Of a stretch of DNA of 64,000 nucleotides, positions 53,986-64,000 are shown one piece after another (positions within the stretch are counted from its first letter, which is position 1; each line of letters begins with the position of its first letter). This DNA comes from an uncultured Gilliamella sp. (lineage in GTDB: Bacteria; Pseudomonadota; Gammaproteobacteria; Enterobacterales; Orbaceae). Below the pieces are notes generated by a model, which saw only the letters and a list, made by a program, of their open reading frames with translations, made no database searches and had not been told where the DNA came from. The stretch covers positions 1-64,000 of the forward strand of contig CAMLPV010000002.1 of assembly GCA_946482005.1 (NCBI GenBank), in the 5' to 3' direction. The translations under genes and the position numbers were made by a program.

Positions 53986-55314
53986 ATGTCTGAAATGACT
54001 CCTCGCGAAATTGTAAGCGAATTAAACCAACATATTATTGGACAAGATAAAGCAAAACGTTCCGTTGCTATTGCTTTACGTAATCGCTGGCGTCGTATGC
54101 AACTTGATGAAGCATTACGTCATGAAGTTACGCCAAAAAATATTCTTATGATAGGTCCAACGGGTGTTGGTAAAACAGAAATTGCAAGAAGATTAGCTAA
54201 ACTTGCTAGAGCTCCATTTATTAAAGTCGAAGCAACAAAATTTACCGAAGTTGGTTATGTAGGTAAAGAAGTTGACTCAATCATACGAGATCTAACTGAC
54301 TCTGCTGTTAAGATGATTCGACAAGAAGCAATTGAAAGAAACCGAAATAGAGCTCAAGAACTAGCTGAAGAACGTATTTTAGATGTGCTTGTACCACCTG
54401 CTAAAGATGGTTGGGGGCAAGTTGAAAATAATAATGATTCGACTGCTCGACAAGCATTTAGAAAAAAATTACGAGAAGGTTCACTTGACGATAAAGAAAT
54501 AGAAATCGAAGTTGCTGGCGTTAATATTGGGGTTGAAATTATGGCTCCTCCAGGAATGGAAGAGATGACTAATCAACTACAGTCAATGTTCCAAAATTTA
54601 GGTGGGCAAAAAACTAAAGCTCGCAAAATGAAGATAAAAGATGCTTTCAAGCAACTGACTGAAGAAGAAGCAGCTAAATTAGTGAATCCTGATGATCTTA
54701 AACATGAAGCAATTGAAGCTGTTGAACAAAATGGTATTGTGTTTATTGATGAGATCGATAAAGTGTGTAAAAGAGGTAATTCCTCTGGACCAGATGTTTC
54801 GCGTGAAGGTGTTCAGCGTGATTTATTACCACTTGTTGAAGGTTGTACTGTTTCAACTAAACATGGCTCGGTAAAAACCGATCATATTTTATTTATCGCT
54901 TCTGGTGCATTCCAAACTGCAAATCCATCAGATTTAATTCCTGAACTTCAAGGGCGTTTACCAATTCGAGTTGAATTACAAGCGTTAACTAGCGAAGATT
55001 TCGAAAGAATTTTAACTGAACCTAATGCATCATTAACTGTGCAATATAAAGCATTAATGGCAACTGAAGGGGTGAATATCGACTTTACACCTGACGGTAT
55101 TCGTAAAATTGCTGAGTCAGCTTGGCAAGTAAATGAGCAAAATGAAAATATCGGTGCTCGTAGGTTGCATACTGTGCTTGAACGTCTAATGGAAGAAGTA
55201 TCATTTGATGCAAGTGAACTTAATGGCAAAACAGTGACTATTGATGCTAAATATGTAAGTGATCATTTAGATAAACTTGTGGCAGATGAGGATCTAAGTA
55301 AATTTATTCTATAA
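53986..55314 (+). CDS. hslU: ATPase subunit HslU
   Basis: HslU is the AAA+ unfoldase of ClpYQ. The 442 residues show the Walker [15 protein letters not shown] (about 57-70), the pore motif GYVG in [13 protein letters not shown], the inserted I-domain (about 110-240), Walker [13 protein letters not shown], and a C-terminal EDLSKFIL tail that docks into HslV. The length matches E. coli (443). A good terminator follows at 55345. Confidence 0.97.
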   Translation: MSEMTPREIVSELNQHIIGQDKAKRSVAIALRNRWRRMQLDEALRHEVTPKNILMIGPTGVGKTEIARRLAKLARAPFIKVEATKFTEVGYVGKEVDSIIRDLTDSAVKMIRQEAIERNRNRAQELAEERILDVLVPPAKDGWGQVENNNDSTARQAFRKKLREGSLDDKEIEIEVAGVNIGVEIMAPPGMEEMTNQLQSMFQNLGGQKTKARKMKIKDAFKQLTEEEAAKLVNPDDLKHEAIEAVEQNGIVFIDEIDKVCKRGNSSGPDVSREGVQRDLLPLVEGCTVSTKHGSVKTDHILFIASGAFQTANPSDLIPELQGRLPIRVELQALTSEDFERILTEPNASLTVQYKALMATEGVNIDFTPDGIRKIAESAWQVNEQNENIGARRLHTVLERLMEEVSFDASELNGKTVTIDAKYVSDHLDKLVADEDLSKFIL

Positions 55315-55344
55315 TAAATAGAGTAAGATTTAACTAACAATAAA

Positions 55345-55377
55345 AAAGGTGAGTTTTTTAACTCACCTTTTTTTATT
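55345..55377. terminator. Terminator between hslU and asmA
   Basis: AAAGGTGAGTT pairs perfectly with AACTCACCTTT around TTTT, with T-runs on each strand. It separates convergent hslU and asmA. Confidence 0.88.
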
Positions 55378-55401
55378 ATGCTTGTTAGTTAATTGAGCTT
55401 G

Positions 55402-57288
55402 TTATTTGCCCAATAAATTTTCTAACATATCGACAGCTTTTTGTTTGGAATCTGATTTTGAGCCATCTTTTGAGCTGCGATTTTCTAATTTATTGCGAAA
55501 TTTATCTAAACTTTCTTGCAACTTATCATTAAAGAGATCTTTAATCACTTGGCCTATATCAAGTTGATAATGAAGTTTAGAAAATTGCCCGTAAATACGC
55601 AATGGAATTACTAGCTTTTGTAGTTTGGCAATAGTGTTGCTTTTTCCGTTCCAACCACCAAGAATTTTAATGTTCATGTTAATATCAAGATCTTTTTGAA
55701 TCATCCCAACTTTGCCAGAACCATCAACTATTTCAAGGGTTGGCGAAAGGGCATTTAATGTTGTTAATTCCAGATTTCCTCTATTTAAATAGGCATCAGT
55801 ACTGATTTTCGAAAATTCTGTATAATTTTTCATATTGTCAGTTGCTGAAACATCTTTAGTATATTTAGTTGCAGCATTCTGAATGATACTATTTATATTG
55901 ATTTTATTTAATTTCGCATTAGTTACATTAATTGATAAATTGCCTTTTAAATTTTCTAACAATTTATTTCCAGATAATGTATTTACTTCTATATCTCCGC
56001 TTGCATTAAATACACCCTCTAAATCATTAGGTGTTTCTATCTGGTTAAAGAAAGTGTTTAAATCAATATTAGTAATTTTTGGAACTAATTTTATTTGAGT
56101 ATATTTTTGTTTACCATTTGCCATACCCGTTGCTGCTATGTGACCTTTAGCGAAGTCAAAACCAATATTTTGAAATGTTGTAACTCCATCATTATTGGCT
56201 AAAGCTACATTGATATTATTTAATATCATCTTATTAACATTTAATTTTTTAATGTCTAGTTTTGCTTTAGCGTTAAAACTATTAAGAAAGTTTAGTTCGT
56301 TATTTACTTTTGTAACATTAGATACAACAGGCGGAGTTTGTTGTATTGTAATGTTTTCATTTGCTTTTTTGTCTTTCTCTAAAAAAGGCGTAAGATTTAG
56401 CTCATTACTTGTTACCGTTAAATCGATATAAGGCTTTTTATCAAAATTAGCATTAACGGCACCAGAAAAATAATTTTCATTAACTGAGAAAGATAAATCC
56501 TTGCTTGTTAATTGTTTTGAATTGTGTAGATAATTAATAACACCTTTCAAATTGCCTTTTAGTTCTTTGGTAGGAATAGCTACGCCCTTATAGGTGTAAT
56601 CAAATTTCTTCAGATCAATTATGGCTTTTTCAGGGAACAGTGTTAAATCAACATCTGCATCAGCTACATAAGAAAAATTTTGTTGATTACGATCGATATT
56701 GCCTTTAACATCAATAGCGATTTTTTTATCAGATTTTTGGATGATAGCAAGGTTAATGTTTCTAAAGTTAATAAAATCATCTTTATTTTGTAAAACAACA
56801 GTGCTATCAGAAACTTCAAGTTTATTTAAGGTAAATGCCCATTTTGATGATTCTTTTTGCTGCTTAGTTTGTGTAGTTTGAGTATCATCAGTAGTTGGTT
56901 GCTGTTCAGCTTTATGTTTATAAACTTGTCCTTTACTTTCATCGGTAATATTGATAATAGCCGATTTTATAAATACATTTTTAATCTCTAATTTTTTTGA
57001 AAATAAAGGAAATAGCTCTACATCAAGACGCATATTATCCGCTGTTAAAATTGGTTTTTTGGCATCAATGTCAGACAGTTTAACTGAATCGGTTAATATA
57101 CTTACTTGTGGCCAGATGTGCCATCGTAAATTACCGTCAATAGTTAGTTCATAACCTGTTTTATCTTTAACTGTATCAGAAATAAAACCTCTATAATTGT
57201 TAGGATCAACAAAAACAATAAGAGATACGATGCCAATAGCAGTAAGAAGAATTAAAATTAAAAGAGTAATCAATATTTTTTTGATCAT
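55402..57288 (-). CDS. asmA: AsmA family envelope protein
   Basis: AsmA is an inner-membrane-anchored periplasmic protein related to lipid-transport bridges and outer-membrane homeostasis. The 628 residues begin with a membrane helix (ILITLLILILLTAIGIVSLI VFVDPNNY) and the family N-terminus TGYELTIDGNLRWHIWPQVS ILT. The rest is rich in beta-strands with AsmA C-terminal features (LTTLNALSPTLEIVDGSGKV). The length matches E. coli (617). It lies 36 bases after dcd, as in E. coli. Confidence 0.92.
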   Translation of the reverse strand: MIKKILITLLILILLTAIGIVSLIVFVDPNNYRGFISDTVKDKTGYELTIDGNLRWHIWPQVSILTDSVKLSDIDAKKPILTADNMRLDVELFPLFSKKLEIKNVFIKSAIINITDESKGQVYKHKAEQQPTTDDTQTTQTKQQKESSKWAFTLNKLEVSDSTVVLQNKDDFINFRNINLAIIQKSDKKIAIDVKGNIDRNQQNFSYVADADVDLTLFPEKAIIDLKKFDYTYKGVAIPTKELKGNLKGVINYLHNSKQLTSKDLSFSVNENYFSGAVNANFDKKPYIDLTVTSNELNLTPFLEKDKKANENITIQQTPPVVSNVTKVNNELNFLNSFNAKAKLDIKKLNVNKMILNNINVALANNDGVTTFQNIGFDFAKGHIAATGMANGKQKYTQIKLVPKITNIDLNTFFNQIETPNDLEGVFNASGDIEVNTLSGNKLLENLKGNLSINVTNAKLNKININSIIQNAATKYTKDVSATDNMKNYTEFSKISTDAYLNRGNLELTTLNALSPTLEIVDGSGKVGMIQKDLDINMNIKILGGWNGKSNTIAKLQKLVIPLRIYGQFSKLHYQLDIGQVIKDLFNDKLQESLDKFRNKLENRSSKDGSKSDSKQKAVDMLENLLGK

Positions 57289-57324
57289 GTTAATATTCCT
57301 TCAGAATAAAAACTACGGGGTGAT

Positions 57325-57906
57325 TTAGTCTTTATCAATACGGCTAGCGACTGCGCCATGTTGATCTTTATATTTTGCATCTTGTCTACTATTATACGGT
57401 CTAGCTGCTGGACCGGTGAGTGTTTCAAAACTAAGTGCGCCTATTGTCATTCCTGGTCTAAGTGCTAACGGTATTTTTCCAGAATTAAAAAACTCGAGTA
57501 CAATTTGTCCTTGCCAGCCTGGATCGATACGATGAGCTGTTACATGTACCATAAGCCCAAGTCTAGCAAGGGATGATCGCCCATCTAGCCAGCCAACCAA
57601 ATCATTAGGAATTGTGACAGATTCTAAAGTAACGGCTAATGCTAATTCGCCAGGATGAAGATAAAACGCATCACCTTCAGGTAATACTATTTCTTCACTC
57701 ATCACTTTTTCTAATACCGCGGATACTTCTTCTTTAGGACCGCTTAAATCAATATAAGGTGTAGTATGTTCTCTAAAAGTACGAAATTTATTACCTAATC
57801 TAACATCAATAGTTGCACCATTGATGCAGTTTGGTGCAGGTTGAGGGGTTATTTTTAATTTACCATTTTGTAAATACGTTTCGATATCTCGATCGCATAA
57901 TCTCAT
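57325..57906 (-). CDS. dcd: dCTP deaminase
   Basis: Dcd makes dUTP from dCTP for thymidylate synthesis. The 193-residue homotrimeric enzyme has [100 protein letters not shown] and the C-terminal [20 protein letters not shown]. The length equals E. coli (193). It is 36 bases before asmA and 70 after mltA on the same strand. Confidence 0.97.
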   Translation of the reverse strand: MRLCDRDIETYLQNGKLKITPQPAPNCINGATIDVRLGNKFRTFREHTTPYIDLSGPKEEVSAVLEKVMSEEIVLPEGDAFYLHPGELALAVTLESVTIPNDLVGWLDGRSSLARLGLMVHVTAHRIDPGWQGQIVLEFFNSGKIPLALRPGMTIGALSFETLTGPAARPYNSRQDAKYKDQHGAVASRIDKD

Positions 57907-57976
57907 GAGTTATCCTTAATGCAACTTATATTCGTTTATTCTAGCAGGTTCTTTTAATGTCGTCGATGTCCGCAAA

Positions 57977-59074
57977 TTAAGGTTTTAGCACCCATACTCG
58001 TCCATAGTGATTATAAAAACCAGCCAGTTCTCCAGGCTTTTCACCAATGCCTAGATAAAGATCAAAGTGTTGACCTTTAATGGCTCCTCCTACATCTAGT
58101 GCAACCATTAATCGAGTCTCTCTTCTCCCTCGATGTTGACCATCATCATCAAGAAGTGGTACATCGGCTAAGATTACTGAACCAATGGGAATTAAAGACT
58201 TGTCAGAAGCGACCGATGCATTAGCGATTAAGGGAACCGATGCCGCACCTTTTACTTCTGCATTATATTTTGGTTCAAAAAAGACAAAAGAACGATTTTG
58301 AATGAGCAATTGTTTAAGTTTTTCTTCATTTTTATTTTTAGACCAATCTTTTATTGCTTGCATTGATAATTCTTCTTTTTTGATCTCACCTTGTTTTACT
58401 AACAATTGACCGATACTTGAGTAGCTATAACCATTTTTTCCAGCATAACTAAAAAACACTAAGGGATCACCATCTTCAAAATCAATATAAGCACTTCCCT
58501 GAACTTCCATAATAAAGTTGTCCATTAGCGAGTTACTGTAAGCTATTTCCAGTCCTTTGCCAGCTAATGCTCCATTATAAATTTGTTCACGACTTGGAAA
58601 TTCCCCTTCAATCAGGGTTGGCATCTTATAAATAGGGTATTTGAATTCCGCCGTTGGAGTATGTCTTGCTTTAATGACAGGTGTATAATAACCCGTAAAA
58701 TGTACATTACCATAGCCATCTTGCCCAATCATCCCATAGCTGTTTAATCCAACTTTATGAAATTCATCAAAATCTAGTAAGTTATTAATCCAGTTATTAA
58801 TAGCGGTATAAATATGTTCATTTTCACGATACAACTCAGGGGATGAAGATTCAATCATAGCAACTTGAAGAACATAATCGGATATGTTAACAGGAGCGCT
58901 TAAATGGGGATATGATACATTAGAAGTTAATAGCAACTTACCATCCATGTATTGATGATCTTGTTTAGTATCTTTATTTAAATGACTTTGGCAACCAGTT
59001 GATACTGATAGAATAATCAAAATGTATAAGACAGATAAGTAAATGCAGCGTTTCTTTTGTTTCATGTTAATCAT
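57977..59074 (-). CDS. mltA: Membrane-bound lytic murein transglycosylase A
   Basis: MltA cleaves peptidoglycan glycan strands to 1,6-anhydro products. The 365 residues begin with a lipoprotein signal peptide (CIYLSVLYILIILSVSTGCQ), whose lipidated Cys is about residue 28 (lipobox STGC, slightly atypical at -3). The 3D and catalytic domain shows GNVHFTGYYTPVIKARHTPT, YPIYKMPTLI and the late VALDVGGAIKGQHFDLYLGI GEKPGELAG with the catalytic Asp. The start could be MINMKQKK (59074) or MKQKK (59065); neither has a strong ribosome-binding site. Confidence 0.93.
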   Translation of the reverse strand: MINMKQKKRCIYLSVLYILIILSVSTGCQSHLNKDTKQDHQYMDGKLLLTSNVSYPHLSAPVNISDYVLQVAMIESSSPELYRENEHIYTAINNWINNLLDFDEFHKVGLNSYGMIGQDGYGNVHFTGYYTPVIKARHTPTAEFKYPIYKMPTLIEGEFPSREQIYNGALAGKGLEIAYSNSLMDNFIMEVQGSAYIDFEDGDPLVFFSYAGKNGYSYSSIGQLLVKQGEIKKEELSMQAIKDWSKNKNEEKLKQLLIQNRSFVFFEPKYNAEVKGAASVPLIANASVASDKSLIPIGSVILADVPLLDDDGQHRGRRETRLMVALDVGGAIKGQHFDLYLGIGEKPGELAGFYNHYGRVWVLKP

Positions 59075-59261
59075 TTATTGTAATAAGTTATAAAGTATAG
59101 TGGGTTATGCTACACAATTCTATTATAAGAAACTATAGATAATTATTATGTACCCATAAAAAGTTTTCATAACAATTCAACTTGCGCTTTGATTCTATAG
59201 ACTTTATAGTCCTATATTCTTGTGAATCGGAAAATTGTGAAAATAAAAGGTAATAATAGCA

Positions 59262-60632
59262 ATGAGCATTAAATCCTCTAACCATGATCTAAAGCGAAAC
59301 CTTTCTAACCGACATATTCAGTTAATTGCCATTAGTGGTGCAATCGGTACTGGCTTATTTATGGGGTCAGGTAAAACGATAAGTCTGGCTGGACCTTCAA
59401 TCGTTTTTGTCTATATGGTAATTGGTTTTATCCTGTTTTTTGTTATGCGTGCAATGGGTGAAATTCTACTTTCAAACTTAAAGTATAAATCATTTAGTGA
59501 TTTTGCGAATGACCTTTTAGGGCCTTGGGCTGGTTTTTTTACAGGATGGACTTATTGGTTTTGTTGGGTGATTACCGGAATTGCAGACGTTGTTGCCATT
59601 GCGGGATATGCACAACATTGGTTTCCTGACTTACAGGCATGGATACCAATGTTTTTGACGGTTATTTTATTAGCAACTCTAAATTTATTAACCGTAAAAA
59701 TGTTTGGTGAGACAGAATTTTGGTTTTCAATGATTAAAATCGTTGCGATTCTTGGATTAATTGTTATTGGGAGTATATTAATTTTAATCTCATATCATTC
59801 TACACAAACTGATACAACAGCAGCGTTTTCAAATTTATGGCAATATGGGGGGCTTTTCCCTAATGGTAGTATGGGCTTTTTTGCTGGTTTTCAAATTGCG
59901 ATTTTTGCTTTTGTGGGAATTGAGCTAGTTGGTACTACCGCAGCAGAAACTGTCGACCCAAATAAAAATTTACCACGAGCAATTAATTCTGTACCTGCTC
60001 GGATTATCTTTTTTTATGTATTTGCTTTAATCATAATTATGAGTGTTACACCTTGGACATTAATTTCACCAAATAAAAGTCCGTTTGTGGAATTATTTAC
60101 CTTAATAGGTTTACCTGCTGCGGCAAGCATTATTAATTTTGTAGTGCTGACATCAGCTGCCTCTTCTGCTAATAGTGGTATTTACTCAACGAGTCGAATG
60201 TTATTTGGACTTGCAAAAAAGCAAGATGCACCAGAGCCTTTCGGAAAACTGTCAAGTCGTTCTGTTCCAGCTAATGGTTTGTTATTTTCTTGTCTCTGCT
60301 TATTTGGTGGTGTGGTGTTGATTTACCTTGTGCCTAATGTCATGGAGGCCTTTACCATAGTTACGACGATTTCGGCTATTTTATTTATGTTTATTTGGTC
60401 GATGATTTTAATTTCTTATATTGCTTATCGTCGTAAGAAAGCTGATTTGCATGAGCAATCTGACTTTAAAATGCCTGGCGGTATTTTGATGTGTTTTGTC
60501 TGTTTGGCCTTTTTTGCATTTGTGATTGTGTTGCTTACTTTCGAAGCTGATACTTGCCAAGCTTTAATCGCAACACCTATTTGGTTTGTAATATTAGGAA
60601 TAAGTTATTATTTCCGTTCATTGAAAAGATAA
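59262..60632 (+). CDS. cycA: D-serine/D-alanine/glycine permease CycA
   Basis: CycA is an APC-superfamily proton symporter of glycine, D-alanine and D-serine. The 456-residue protein with 12 predicted helices opens NLSNRHIQLIAISGAIGTGL FMGSGKTISLAGPSIVFVYM, and carries YKSFSDFANDLLGPWAGFFT GWTYWFCWVITGIADVVAIA and AFVGIELVGTTAAETVDPNK, nearly identical to E. coli CycA. The gene stands alone between mltA (divergent) and terC (convergent). Confidence 0.93.
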   Translation: MSIKSSNHDLKRNLSNRHIQLIAISGAIGTGLFMGSGKTISLAGPSIVFVYMVIGFILFFVMRAMGEILLSNLKYKSFSDFANDLLGPWAGFFTGWTYWFCWVITGIADVVAIAGYAQHWFPDLQAWIPMFLTVILLATLNLLTVKMFGETEFWFSMIKIVAILGLIVIGSILILISYHSTQTDTTAAFSNLWQYGGLFPNGSMGFFAGFQIAIFAFVGIELVGTTAAETVDPNKNLPRAINSVPARIIFFYVFALIIIMSVTPWTLISPNKSPFVELFTLIGLPAAASIINFVVLTSAASSANSGIYSTSRMLFGLAKKQDAPEPFGKLSSRSVPANGLLFSCLCLFGGVVLIYLVPNVMEAFTIVTTISAILFMFIWSMILISYIAYRRKKADLHEQSDFKMPGGILMCFVCLAFFAFVIVLLTFEADTCQALIATPIWFVILGISYYFRSLKR

Positions 60633-60648
60633 TATGTAAATTAAATAT

Positions 60649-60678
60649 TGGCAGGGGTCTCCTGCCAATTCTCTTATA
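60649..60678. terminator. Terminator between cycA and terC
   Basis: ATTGGCAGG pairs perfectly with CCTGCCAAT around GGTCT, followed by TCTCTT. It separates convergent genes. Confidence 0.75.
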
Positions 60679-60679
60679 A

Positions 60680-61702
60680 TTATTCATCATTTTTTGCTGG
60701 CCAGATAAAGCTTGCAATAATACCTAAAACTAAAATTCCTAAAACGATGTAAAGACTCATGTTTGGGCTAATATCAAGTCCATAACCAAACAGATGATGG
60801 CTGGCATTTAAAGCTAATTTACCAGCAATGAAAAATAGTAAACAGATAACAGCTTTACCAAGATGCACCAAATATTGTCGCATAGCCTCTAAAACAAAAT
60901 ACATCGTTCTAAGCCCTAAAATAGCAAAAATCATGGCACTATAAACAATTAATGGTTCTTGGCTAACCGCAATTACCGCAGGGACTGAGTCAAAAGCGAA
61001 CATAACATCACTAAGTTCAATAACAACAATACATAAAAATAACGGTGTTGCATAAAGTGCACTTTTAGAAATTTTGCCAATTAAATCGCTGTTTTCTGGT
61101 TTTTCAAGTTCGCTGTCTACTTGTTTTTGAGTCAATAAAAAAGAGTGTCCTACAATCTTAGGGTATGAGGGAAAAATATGTTTCGCTATGCGAAAGGCAA
61201 TATGATTGGAATAATCTTTAATTTCATCATCACTGTTTTGATTTTTTAACATCATTATTCCCGTAAAAGCAACCATAACAGAGAAAACTAACTCCATCCA
61301 CGGCCCTAAGGATAATAAACTTGTACCAATTATTACAAAAATAGCTCGGAATATAATGGCACCAATAACTCCCCAGTAAAGTAAGCGATGACGGTAATTA
61401 GTGGGTACGGTAAACCATGAAAAAATTGCCATAATAACAAACAAATTATCGACAGATAACGCTTTTTCAAGAACATAACCCGTTATAAATAAACTTGCAG
61501 CTGTACTACCATGATGAATATATAAAAATAGTGCAAATCCTAAGGCGACTGCGATCCAAAAAATTGACCATCCAATTGCATTTTTTAAACTAATCGGTTT
61601 ATCATTGTGGTGAGCATATAAGTCGATAATAATTGCAGCTAGGGATAACCCAACAAATACTAATACTGTTTCTATTGGAAATCCTAATGAATGTTGAATC
61701 AT
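60680..61702 (-). CDS. alx: TerC/Alx family metal-homeostasis membrane protein
   Basis: Alx/TerC proteins are polytopic carriers, with manganese export shown for E. coli Alx. The 340 residues carry about nine helices. Diagnostic parts are FITGYVLEKALSVDNLFVIM AIFSWF (with the acidic metal site ExxxSxDN), FLCIVVIELSDVMFAFDSVPAVIAVS (second acidic site) and RTMYFVLEAMRQYLVHLGKA. The length is close to E. coli Alx (321). I looked for a manganese (yybP-ykoY) riboswitch upstream and do not see its conserved core. Confidence 0.88.
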   Translation of the reverse strand: MIQHSLGFPIETVLVFVGLSLAAIIIDLYAHHNDKPISLKNAIGWSIFWIAVALGFALFLYIHHGSTAASLFITGYVLEKALSVDNLFVIMAIFSWFTVPTNYRHRLLYWGVIGAIIFRAIFVIIGTSLLSLGPWMELVFSVMVAFTGIMMLKNQNSDDEIKDYSNHIAFRIAKHIFPSYPKIVGHSFLLTQKQVDSELEKPENSDLIGKISKSALYATPLFLCIVVIELSDVMFAFDSVPAVIAVSQEPLIVYSAMIFAILGLRTMYFVLEAMRQYLVHLGKAVICLLFFIAGKLALNASHHLFGYGLDISPNMSLYIVLGILVLGIIASFIWPAKNDE

Positions 61703-61885
61703 ATTTATGTGACCTAGTTATAATTTTGATATACAGATAATTTGAATGGTAAATACTGTTTAATATAAACGGTATCATGTAATTATAAAAGTGGTACAGT
61801 ATATATTGCTAGCTAAATCAAAAAAAGTTATATTTGAGTCCCCCCATTAACAATTATAATTAATTAACATTTTGAGCCAATTTTC

Positions 61886-63322
61886 ATGACAAATATCAGG
61901 ATAATTATTTTATGTATTCTTCCTTTTTTATCAGGATTTTTACATGCACAATCGGTAGAACCTTATTTATCAACGTTACCTAAAGGAAGCGATTTATCCA
62001 TTCTGGTTCAATCTGTTGGTAGTAATCCGAAAACATTAGCAAAATATAAGAGTGATCAATTTAAACAACCGGCTAGTACTCAAAAAGTTATTACGGCTTT
62101 AGCTGCACAACTCGAATTAGGTAGTGATTTTCGCTTTAAAACGCTTATGAAAACGAATGGTTCAATAAGCAATAAACAGTTGAATGGTGACCTTATCATT
62201 CAATTAAGTGGCGATCCCACCTTTTCAAGTGATAGATTAAAAATAATGCTTACTGAACTGCGGCAAAAAGGTATTGAAAAAATTGCAGGAAATATCATTT
62301 TAGATACTTCAGTTTTTGCCAGTCATGATAAAGCCGCTGGTTGGTCATGGAATAATTTAACTGCTTGTTATAATGCACCTCCATCTGCAGCAATCATAAA
62401 CGATAACTGTTTTTATGCAACAATCACACCAGGAAAGGTAGGCTCTAAAGCATCTGTTTCAGTCGCATCTTATATTCCGGTAGTGGTATCTGCTGATATC
62501 AAAACAATTGCCGCCAATAGTAAAGATTTAAATGATAAATATTGTGAGTTAGATGTAAGCTATTTTGATAAAAATCGTTATCACCTATCTGGATGTGTTG
62601 CTTCTGGTAATAATAAAATACCATTAAAATTTGCGATACTTGATGGAACAGCTTATTTTTCTGCAATATTAAAAAAAGAACTCAAATCACAAAAAATAGT
62701 TTATACAGGTAAAATTTTAGAGAAAAACCAACAAAACAATTCACAACTGATTCAATTAAGTTCCAGTGAGTCAGCCCCACTTTCTGAATTACTGACTGTT
62801 ATGTTAAAAAAATCAAATAATTTATATGCTGATGCTATTTTTAGAACACTCGGAGCACATCATTACAACATTGCTGGAACTTGGCGTAATAGTAGCGATG
62901 CAGTTAAACGAATTTTACTTAAAAAAGCAGGTATTAATCTTGAAAATTTAGTCATTGTGGATGGTTCAGGATTATCCCGATTAAACTTAGTTAGTGCAGA
63001 CAAATTAATGGAAATATTACAATATATTTCGGCGAATAATGCGCAATTAGGGATTATCGACATGTTGCCAATTGCTGGCGTAGATGGAACGTTGCAAAAT
63101 CGTAAAAGCTTTAATCAATTACCCTTTAAGGAAACCATTCGAGCCAAAACCGGTTATATTCAAGGTAGTTATAATTTAGCTGGATTTATTCAAAAATCCG
63201 ATGGTCAATATTTGGCGTTTGTGCAGTTATTATCAGGATATCACGCAGATACACAAGGTGAACCGAAAAATGGTGCAATAATGCGTTTTGAATCAGAATT
63301 TTATAAGAATTTTATTGATTAA
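61886..63322 (+). CDS. dacB: D-alanyl-D-alanine carboxypeptidase PBP4
   Basis: DacB is a periplasmic class C penicillin-binding protein with carboxypeptidase and endopeptidase activity on peptidoglycan. The 478 residues begin with a signal peptide (IRIIILCILPFLSGFLHAQ, cleaved near residue 21) and have the three active-site motifs: SxxK in QPASTQKVITALAA (about 66), SxN in MLKKSNNLYADAIF (about 312) and KTG in IRAKTGYIQGSYNLAGFI (about 418). The length matches E. coli (477). A hairpin terminator follows. Confidence 0.95.
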   Translation: MTNIRIIILCILPFLSGFLHAQSVEPYLSTLPKGSDLSILVQSVGSNPKTLAKYKSDQFKQPASTQKVITALAAQLELGSDFRFKTLMKTNGSISNKQLNGDLIIQLSGDPTFSSDRLKIMLTELRQKGIEKIAGNIILDTSVFASHDKAAGWSWNNLTACYNAPPSAAIINDNCFYATITPGKVGSKASVSVASYIPVVVSADIKTIAANSKDLNDKYCELDVSYFDKNRYHLSGCVASGNNKIPLKFAILDGTAYFSAILKKELKSQKIVYTGKILEKNQQNNSQLIQLSSSESAPLSELLTVMLKKSNNLYADAIFRTLGAHHYNIAGTWRNSSDAVKRILLKKAGINLENLVIVDGSGLSRLNLVSADKLMEILQYISANNAQLGIIDMLPIAGVDGTLQNRKSFNQLPFKETIRAKTGYIQGSYNLAGFIQKSDGQYLAFVQLLSGYHADTQGEPKNGAIMRFESEFYKNFID

Positions 63323-63334
63323 TAAATGAATTAA

Positions 63335-63372
63335 GGACACATATATGTACTAGCTTTATATGTGTCCTACTA
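63335..63372 (+). terminator. Hairpin after dacB
   Basis: GGACACATATA pairs perfectly over 11 bases with TATATGTGTCC across an 11-base loop, between convergent dacB and the ABC exporter gene. T-run is short. Confidence 0.6.
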
Positions 63373-63396
63373 CTCTTTGTTCTGATAAATCAATAA

Positions 63397-64000
63397 TTAA
63401 ATGTTTTCACCTAAGAATCCACCACTCTGATGTTTCCAAAGTTGAGCATACAGTCCATTTTTATCAAGCAGTTCTTGATGAGTTCCTTGTTCAATAATTC
63501 TTCCTTGATCAAGAACAACTAATCTATCCATTGCCGCGATGGTTGATAATCGGTGAGCAATGGCAATAACGGTTTTACCTTCCATTAAAGTATATAAACT
63601 CTCTTGAATAGCTTGCTCAATTTCAGAATCCAACGCACTGGTCGCTTCATCTAATAATAGAATTGGGGCATTTTTTAATATAACTCTGGCAATTGCAATG
63701 CGCTGTCGTTGTCCACCTGATAATTTTATGCCTCGCTCTCCTACAAATGCGTCATAGCCTGTTCTACCGTTTGCATCAATAAGTGTATGAATAAAGCTAT
63801 CAGCATGAGCTTTTTTTGCTGCTATAATCATCTCTTCTTCAGTGGCTTGATTGTTACCGTAAAGTAGGTTTTCTCGTACTGAGCGGTGTAATAGGGATGT
63901 ATCTTGAGTTACCATACCGATTTGGGCTCGTAAGCTTTCTTGGGTAACGGTTGTAATTTCTTGTCCATCAATAATAATTTTACCACTTTGTAAATCATAA
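63397..64000 (-). CDS. ABC exporter, ATP-binding C-terminal part (5' partial)
   Basis: The frame is open to the right edge, adding YDLQSGKIIIDGQEITTVTQ to the visible start, so the gene continues past the window. The visible 200 residues are most of a nucleotide-binding domain: Q-loop IGMVTQDTSLLHRSVRENLL, signature KLSGGQRQRIAIARVIL, Walker B PILLLDEATSALDSE, H-loop VIAIAHRLSTIAAMD, and the end QSGGFLGENI. Walker A lies outside. This is the pattern of an MsbA/LmrA-type exporter with fused membrane domain. The substrate is not readable. Confidence 0.88.
   Translation of the reverse strand, partial: YDLQSGKIIIDGQEITTVTQESLRAQIGMVTQDTSLLHRSVRENLLYGNNQATEEEMIIAAKKAHADSFIHTLIDANGRTGYDAFVGERGIKLSGGQRQRIAIARVILKNAPILLLDEATSALDSEIEQAIQESLYTLMEGKTVIAIAHRLSTIAAMDRLVVLDQGRIIEQGTHQELLDKNGLYAQLWKHQSGGFLGENI

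Noticed and set aside
61703-61885. Manganese (yybP-ykoY) riboswitch upstream of the alx/terC gene
   Set aside because: The conserved core and its paired stems are not visible in this AT-rich spacer; only a G-run is present.

Overview
The window is AT-rich chromosomal DNA of a gammaproteobacterium. Gene orders typical of Enterobacterales and Pasteurellales are preserved: aroK-damX-dam-rpe-gph-trpS, mrp facing metG, tolC facing nudF-cpdA, fldA-fur, sucCD-cydABX-ybgC-tolQRA, hslVU and dcd-asmA. The low GC, the reduced operons and the SymE/Rhs debris would suit an Orbaceae gut symbiont such as Gilliamella, but that assignment is inference. I see no rRNA, tRNA, CRISPR array or intact transposase.

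Region 1 (1-4800) is a graveyard of polymorphic-toxin cassettes. A unit of about 961 bp (minus-strand symE-like gene, broken Rhs core fragment, orphan putative immunity gene) is tandemly duplicated. After a third, frameshifted symE copy the cargo changes to a decayed RNase A-like CdiA-type toxin end whose stop overlaps the start of a CdiI-like immunity gene. Then follow a ParB-like toxin tail with its own immunity-like gene, an immunity-like remnant, and an EndoU nuclease remnant with in-frame stops. The toxins are dead while several immunity frames stay open.

Region 2 (4800-7700) has a CopZ-like metallochaperone, a tannase/feruloyl-esterase gene cut just before its catalytic serine motif and flanked by a 31-bp perfect inverted repeat, and two paralogous secreted STY0301-like proteins.

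Region 3 (8000-20100) is mostly minus strand: thiM-thiE-thiD behind a TPP riboswitch, trkA, the aroK-damX-dam-rpe-gph-trpS run (aroB absent from its usual place), a KdsD-type isomerase, and an LTA-synthase-like membrane enzyme with a LysE exporter.

Region 4 (20300-34460) has three tandem paralogous small secreted proteins of unknown function, glyA, a large EF-hand-containing membrane protein, uup, sotB, tpx, a DUF486 protein, a class A acid phosphatase with a perfect CRP-consensus palindrome upstream, mrp and metG. From 34460 to 35750 there is no gene: three tandem 224-bp repeats lie there, and part of each unit belongs to a short repeat family also found near 5.3, 6.4, 17.9 and 35.5 kb.

Region 5 (35759-64000) is mainly core metabolism and envelope: SDR, F420-reductase-like oxidoreductase and divergent LysR; tolC, nudF, cpdA; cls, yciA, yciB; fur and fldA; sucCD; cydABX; ybgC-tolQRA without tolB-pal; hslVU; mltA-dcd-asmA; cycA; terC/alx; dacB; and the end of an ABC exporter running off the right edge.
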